DNA from: Desulfocapsa sp.
GTDB taxonomy: Bacteria > Desulfobacterota > Desulfobulbia > Desulfobulbales > Desulfocapsaceae
Assembly (NCBI GenBank): GCA_029934915.1
Contig: JAOZLI010000110.1
Span: 1 to 8,432 of the forward strand
Length of the DNA: 8,432 bases
Direction of reading: 5' to 3'
Part shown: piece after piece, positions 6,106 through 8,432 of the stretch
How the letters are laid out: the number at the start of each line of letters is the position of its first letter
Numbering within the stretch: position 1 is the stretch's first letter
The notes under the pieces: model-generated
What the model saw: only the letters and a program-made list of their open reading frames with translations
Databases searched by the model: none
Told to the model about the DNA's origin: nothing
Program-made: the position numbers and the translations under genes

Positions 6106-8235
6106 TCAATTTTTAGAGTATAGCCATTTATCAAGCATGTCAAAAACGATATCTCTTTTTATTGGCTTGGTTATGTAGTCGTTCATGCCAGCATCGAGGC
6201 AAAGCTCACGGTCTCCTTTCATGGCGTTGGCAGTCATTGCCAGAATGGGCACATCTGTAAATCCAAGTTTACGTATGGCCCGGGTAGCAGCATAACCGTC
6301 CATTTCAGGCATCTGTACATCCATGAGGATGGTGTCATATTTTTCGGGTTCTTTACTGAACATATCCACTGCAATTTTACCATTTGCTGCAACGTCCACG
6401 CTGTACCCAGCCTTGGTTAGAATCATTGAGGCAAGTTTTTGGTTCACCAGATTATCTTCAACAAGAAGAATGGATACTGATTGTTTGATTTCCTCGCGTA
6501 CTGAGTATTGGGTAACCAGCTTTTGTTCCTGCTTTGGATCGTCAGCGTCAGCGTCGTGCCCCAATGTTCTGGCCAGGGTGCGCAGAAGGATGGCTCGTCT
6601 GGCGGGTTTACTCAGGAAAGCTGTGAATCCAACCTCTTTACATCTCTTGGCGAGTTTCTCAGTGGAGGAGGTGTAGGCAAGAAAAGGAATATCTTTGGCC
6701 TGTAGATCAGATTTTCTGATCATTGTTGCCAGCTCAAAACCTGAGATAACAGGCATTTGTAAATCGATAATGACCAGATCGAAGGGCGTTCCAGCATCTT
6801 CTGCTTGAGCCAGGGTTTGCATGGCCATTGTTTCGTCAAGTAATGCAGTTGTTTGGATGCCAGCTTTTTTCAGGATATGCTCAATGATGTCATTATTCGC
6901 TTTATTGTCATCGACAATAAGCATCTTAGTTCCTTTCAGTTCGAGCTGGCTCAGTTTTTTTGCATGAGACACGGTGGATTTTCGCATTTTTGCGATAAAG
7001 TGAAAGGTAGTTCCTTCGCCTTGTACACTTTCGGCCCATACCTTGCCATCCATTAAGGATGCAATTTTACGACTAATGGATAGCCCAAGGCCTGTGCCTC
7101 CATATTTCCTGGTGGTGCTGCCATCTTCCTGCTTAAATGCCTCGAAAATTGATTCGCATTTGTCTGCGGCAATTCCTATTCCCGTATCCCGGATAAAGCA
7201 GTGCAGGGTTATATTGTTATCGTCTTCCTCTTCTACATTGATGGTGAGCTCAAGTTCACCTTTTTCTGTGAATTTGGCCGAATTGCCAAGAAGATTAACA
7301 AGTACCTGTCTGAATCGTCCCGGATCTCCACTGATATTAGCTGGAAGTGTATCATCAATACGGCAAAGCACTTCGATGGGTTTGCCGGCAACACGCGGCC
7401 GGACGAGTTCACAGACATCGTGAGCGGTTATTTCAGCATCAAAATCGATATATTCCAGACTCATTTGTCCGGCCTCAACCTTGGAGAAATCAAGGATATC
7501 ATTGATTAGACCCAGAAGTGCCTCGCCGCTTCGTTTGATGGTTTCGGCGCTGTCGCGCTGCTCTTCATCAAGGTTTGTGGTCAGGAGCATTTCAGTAAAG
7601 CCGATAACCCCATTCATCGGAGTCCGTATTTCATGGCTCATGGACGCAAGAAACTGGCTTTTGGCGACGGATGCTGCCTCTGCCGCAACCTTTGCCTTTC
7701 TCAATTTGCGGGTTTTGGATTCTATTTCTGATTGCAGCGTTTTGGAATAATTTTCCTGATGTTCCTGGATAATGCGATGACTCTTTTCGTTATCTTCCAG
7801 GGTGGCTTGATATTTCTTTTCAAGAACAGAGAATTTACGATCAAATTGTTTTTTCTGAATATCGAGTCTTTTCTGCCCGGCGGCTGTTTTTTGCATGCTG
7901 CCAAAAAGTTTGCAGCTTATGGAAACAAAAGCAGAGTGTGGTGCAGGGCTAAAGTAAAGGAGAGATTTAATTTTCGGCAGATCAATTGCTGCCCATATAT
8001 TCTCTGAAGTGCTAACCACCTGGTAAGCCTTGTTGCTTTGCTTGAGGAGAGTTGTGAGATCCTGAATATCCTTATCCGAAGGTACATCACCTTTGCCTGC
8101 ACTGTGTGTCTTACTTCTATGGTCAACAAGAAGAAAGGAACAATCAGGAGACAAGTCAGCAATGAGCTCAAGTAGCGTGTCGATTTCCTGTTGATAGGAG
8201 GTAACTGTGTCAAAAATGGCAAAACTCGATGGCAT
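6106..8235 (-). CDS. soluble hybrid histidine kinase with two receiver domains (HK-REC-REC)
   Basis: This 709-residue protein has no signal peptide or membrane helix, so it should sense a cytoplasmic cue or be recruited by a partner. Residues 1-118 are an alpha/beta-looking region that may be a degenerate GAF domain (inference from pattern only). Residues about 121-195 are a charged, heptad-like coiled coil. HisKA follows with phospho-acceptor His201 in [13 protein letters not shown]. The ATPase domain has Asn318 (NSAKFT), DTGIGI from 350 and GGTGLGL from 379. Receiver 1 (about 437-555) has Asp442/443, Asp491 and Lys543. Receiver 2 (about 588-705) has Glu593/Asp594, Asp639 and Lys690. Both keep the phospho-acceptor Asp, so neither is obviously dead. 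The layout recalls BarA/ArcB-type kinases, but no Hpt domain is present. The start is supported by GGAG (8242-8245 on the complement), 6 bases upstream. It is the first gene of a likely two-gene operon with the YihY protein, and a long inverted repeat begins 20 bases before its start codon. Confidence 0.92.
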   Translation of the reverse strand: MPSSFAIFDTVTSYQQEIDTLLELIADLSPDCSFLLVDHRSKTHSAGKGDVPSDKDIQDLTTLLKQSNKAYQVVSTSENIWAAIDLPKIKSLLYFSPAPHSAFVSISCKLFGSMQKTAAGQKRLDIQKKQFDRKFSVLEKKYQATLEDNEKSHRIIQEHQENYSKTLQSEIESKTRKLRKAKVAAEAASVAKSQFLASMSHEIRTPMNGVIGFTEMLLTTNLDEEQRDSAETIKRSGEALLGLINDILDFSKVEAGQMSLEYIDFDAEITAHDVCELVRPRVAGKPIEVLCRIDDTLPANISGDPGRFRQVLVNLLGNSAKFTEKGELELTINVEEEDDNNITLHCFIRDTGIGIAADKCESIFEAFKQEDGSTTRKYGGTGLGLSISRKIASLMDGKVWAESVQGEGTTFHFIAKMRKSTVSHAKKLSQLELKGTKMLIVDDNKANNDIIEHILKKAGIQTTALLDETMAMQTLAQAEDAGTPFDLVIIDLQMPVISGFELATMIRKSDLQAKDIPFLAYTSSTEKLAKRCKEVGFTAFLSKPARRAILLRTLARTLGHDADADDPKQEQKLVTQYSVREEIKQSVSILLVEDNLVNQKLASMILTKAGYSVDVAANGKIAVDMFSKEPEKYDTILMDVQMPEMDGYAATRAIRKLGFTDVPILAMTANAMKGDRELCLDAGMNDYITKPIKRDIVFDMLDKWLYSKN

Positions 8236-8255
8236 GGTGTTCTCCGTGTTGTAGG

Positions 8256-8432
8256 GTACCTTGAAAAATTAGCATTTTCGTTCAATGTCGAGCCATTTGG
8301 AGATTTTTACCACAGGCATATAGTTGATATTCCGAGGACAAAGTACTCGACTCTCTTAATGTGTGTTGAAATCGGGTACAAAAATTTTAAAATGGTGAAG
8401 AGATTGGGCGAAAAGGCAATTTTTCAAGGTAC
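8256..8432. repeat. long imperfect inverted repeat, possible MITE-like element (cut by window edge)
   Basis: The arm GTACCTTGAAAAATT (8256-8270) is repeated perfectly in inverse orientation at 8418-8432. The match continues inward with mismatches and small gaps to about 8311 and 8375, giving arms of 56 and 58 bases around a 63-base middle. The centre of symmetry falls on AGTACT (8342-8347). No ORF of note lies within it. The layout fits a non-autonomous miniature transposable element or a large structured leader RNA of the adjacent kinase gene. The right end stops exactly at the window edge, so the true end and any target duplication cannot be seen. I found no second copy in the window. Confidence 0.6.

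Noticed and set aside
7043..7423. 126-codon plus-strand frame opposite the second kinase
   Set aside because: It lies antisense to the conserved ATPase domain, and its Ser/Arg/Pro-rich translation shows no domain. It is a shadow.
7917..8285. 122-codon minus-strand frame overlapping the start of the second kinase in another frame
   Set aside because: It overlaps the kinase N-terminus and the left arm of the inverted repeat, has no Shine-Dalgarno site that I can see, and its composition is not protein-like.
8256..8432. Reading the terminal inverted repeat as a CRISPR, tRNA or classical terminator
   Set aside because: There is only one pair of inverted arms with a 63-base middle, no direct repeats with spacers, no cloverleaf and no trailing T-run.

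Overview
The window looks like chromosomal DNA of an anaerobic or microaerophilic Gram-negative bacterium. My best guess is the Desulfobacterota (old Deltaproteobacteria, Desulfobulbus-like relatives). The reasons are two large multi-domain hybrid histidine kinases of the style common there, a reverse-type rubrerythrin (rubredoxin domain first) as used by anaerobes for peroxide detoxification, classical Sec signal peptides, and moderate GC (hand counts of about 36-50% depending on the gene). There is no rRNA or housekeeping marker, so the taxonomic guess is inference only.

Layout: the left edge (2-112) carries the last 36 codons of a plus-strand gene that I cannot identify. After a 217-base gap come two plus-strand genes: a small secreted periplasmic binding-protein-like gene (330-1169), and 32 bases later a 923-residue membrane-bound hybrid histidine kinase (1202-3973) whose own periplasmic part includes a family-3 solute-binding domain. 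These two read as an operon and probably as one sensing unit. They converge on a minus-strand rubrerythrin gene (4068-4613) with its own promoter and a strong intrinsic terminator in the convergent gap. Further right, also on the minus strand, a soluble two-receiver hybrid kinase (6106-8235) is followed 12 bases later by a six-helix YihY/BrkB-family membrane protein (4720-6093); this pair also reads as an operon. The last 177 bases (8256-8432), just upstream of that kinase, form a long imperfect inverted repeat cut by the window edge, which may be a MITE-like element.

How the genes may work together: both kinases end in receiver domains and neither carries an Hpt domain or a DNA-binding output, so their phosphoryl groups must go to partners encoded elsewhere. 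The rubrerythrin unit is a stand-alone oxidative-stress gene between the two signalling operons. I see no CRISPR array, tRNA, rRNA, transposase or phage gene. I did not find a clearly new multi-gene system. The best leads are the terminal inverted repeat, the binding-protein/kinase pair, and the in-frame, Shine-Dalgarno-poor junction between the second kinase and the YihY gene.
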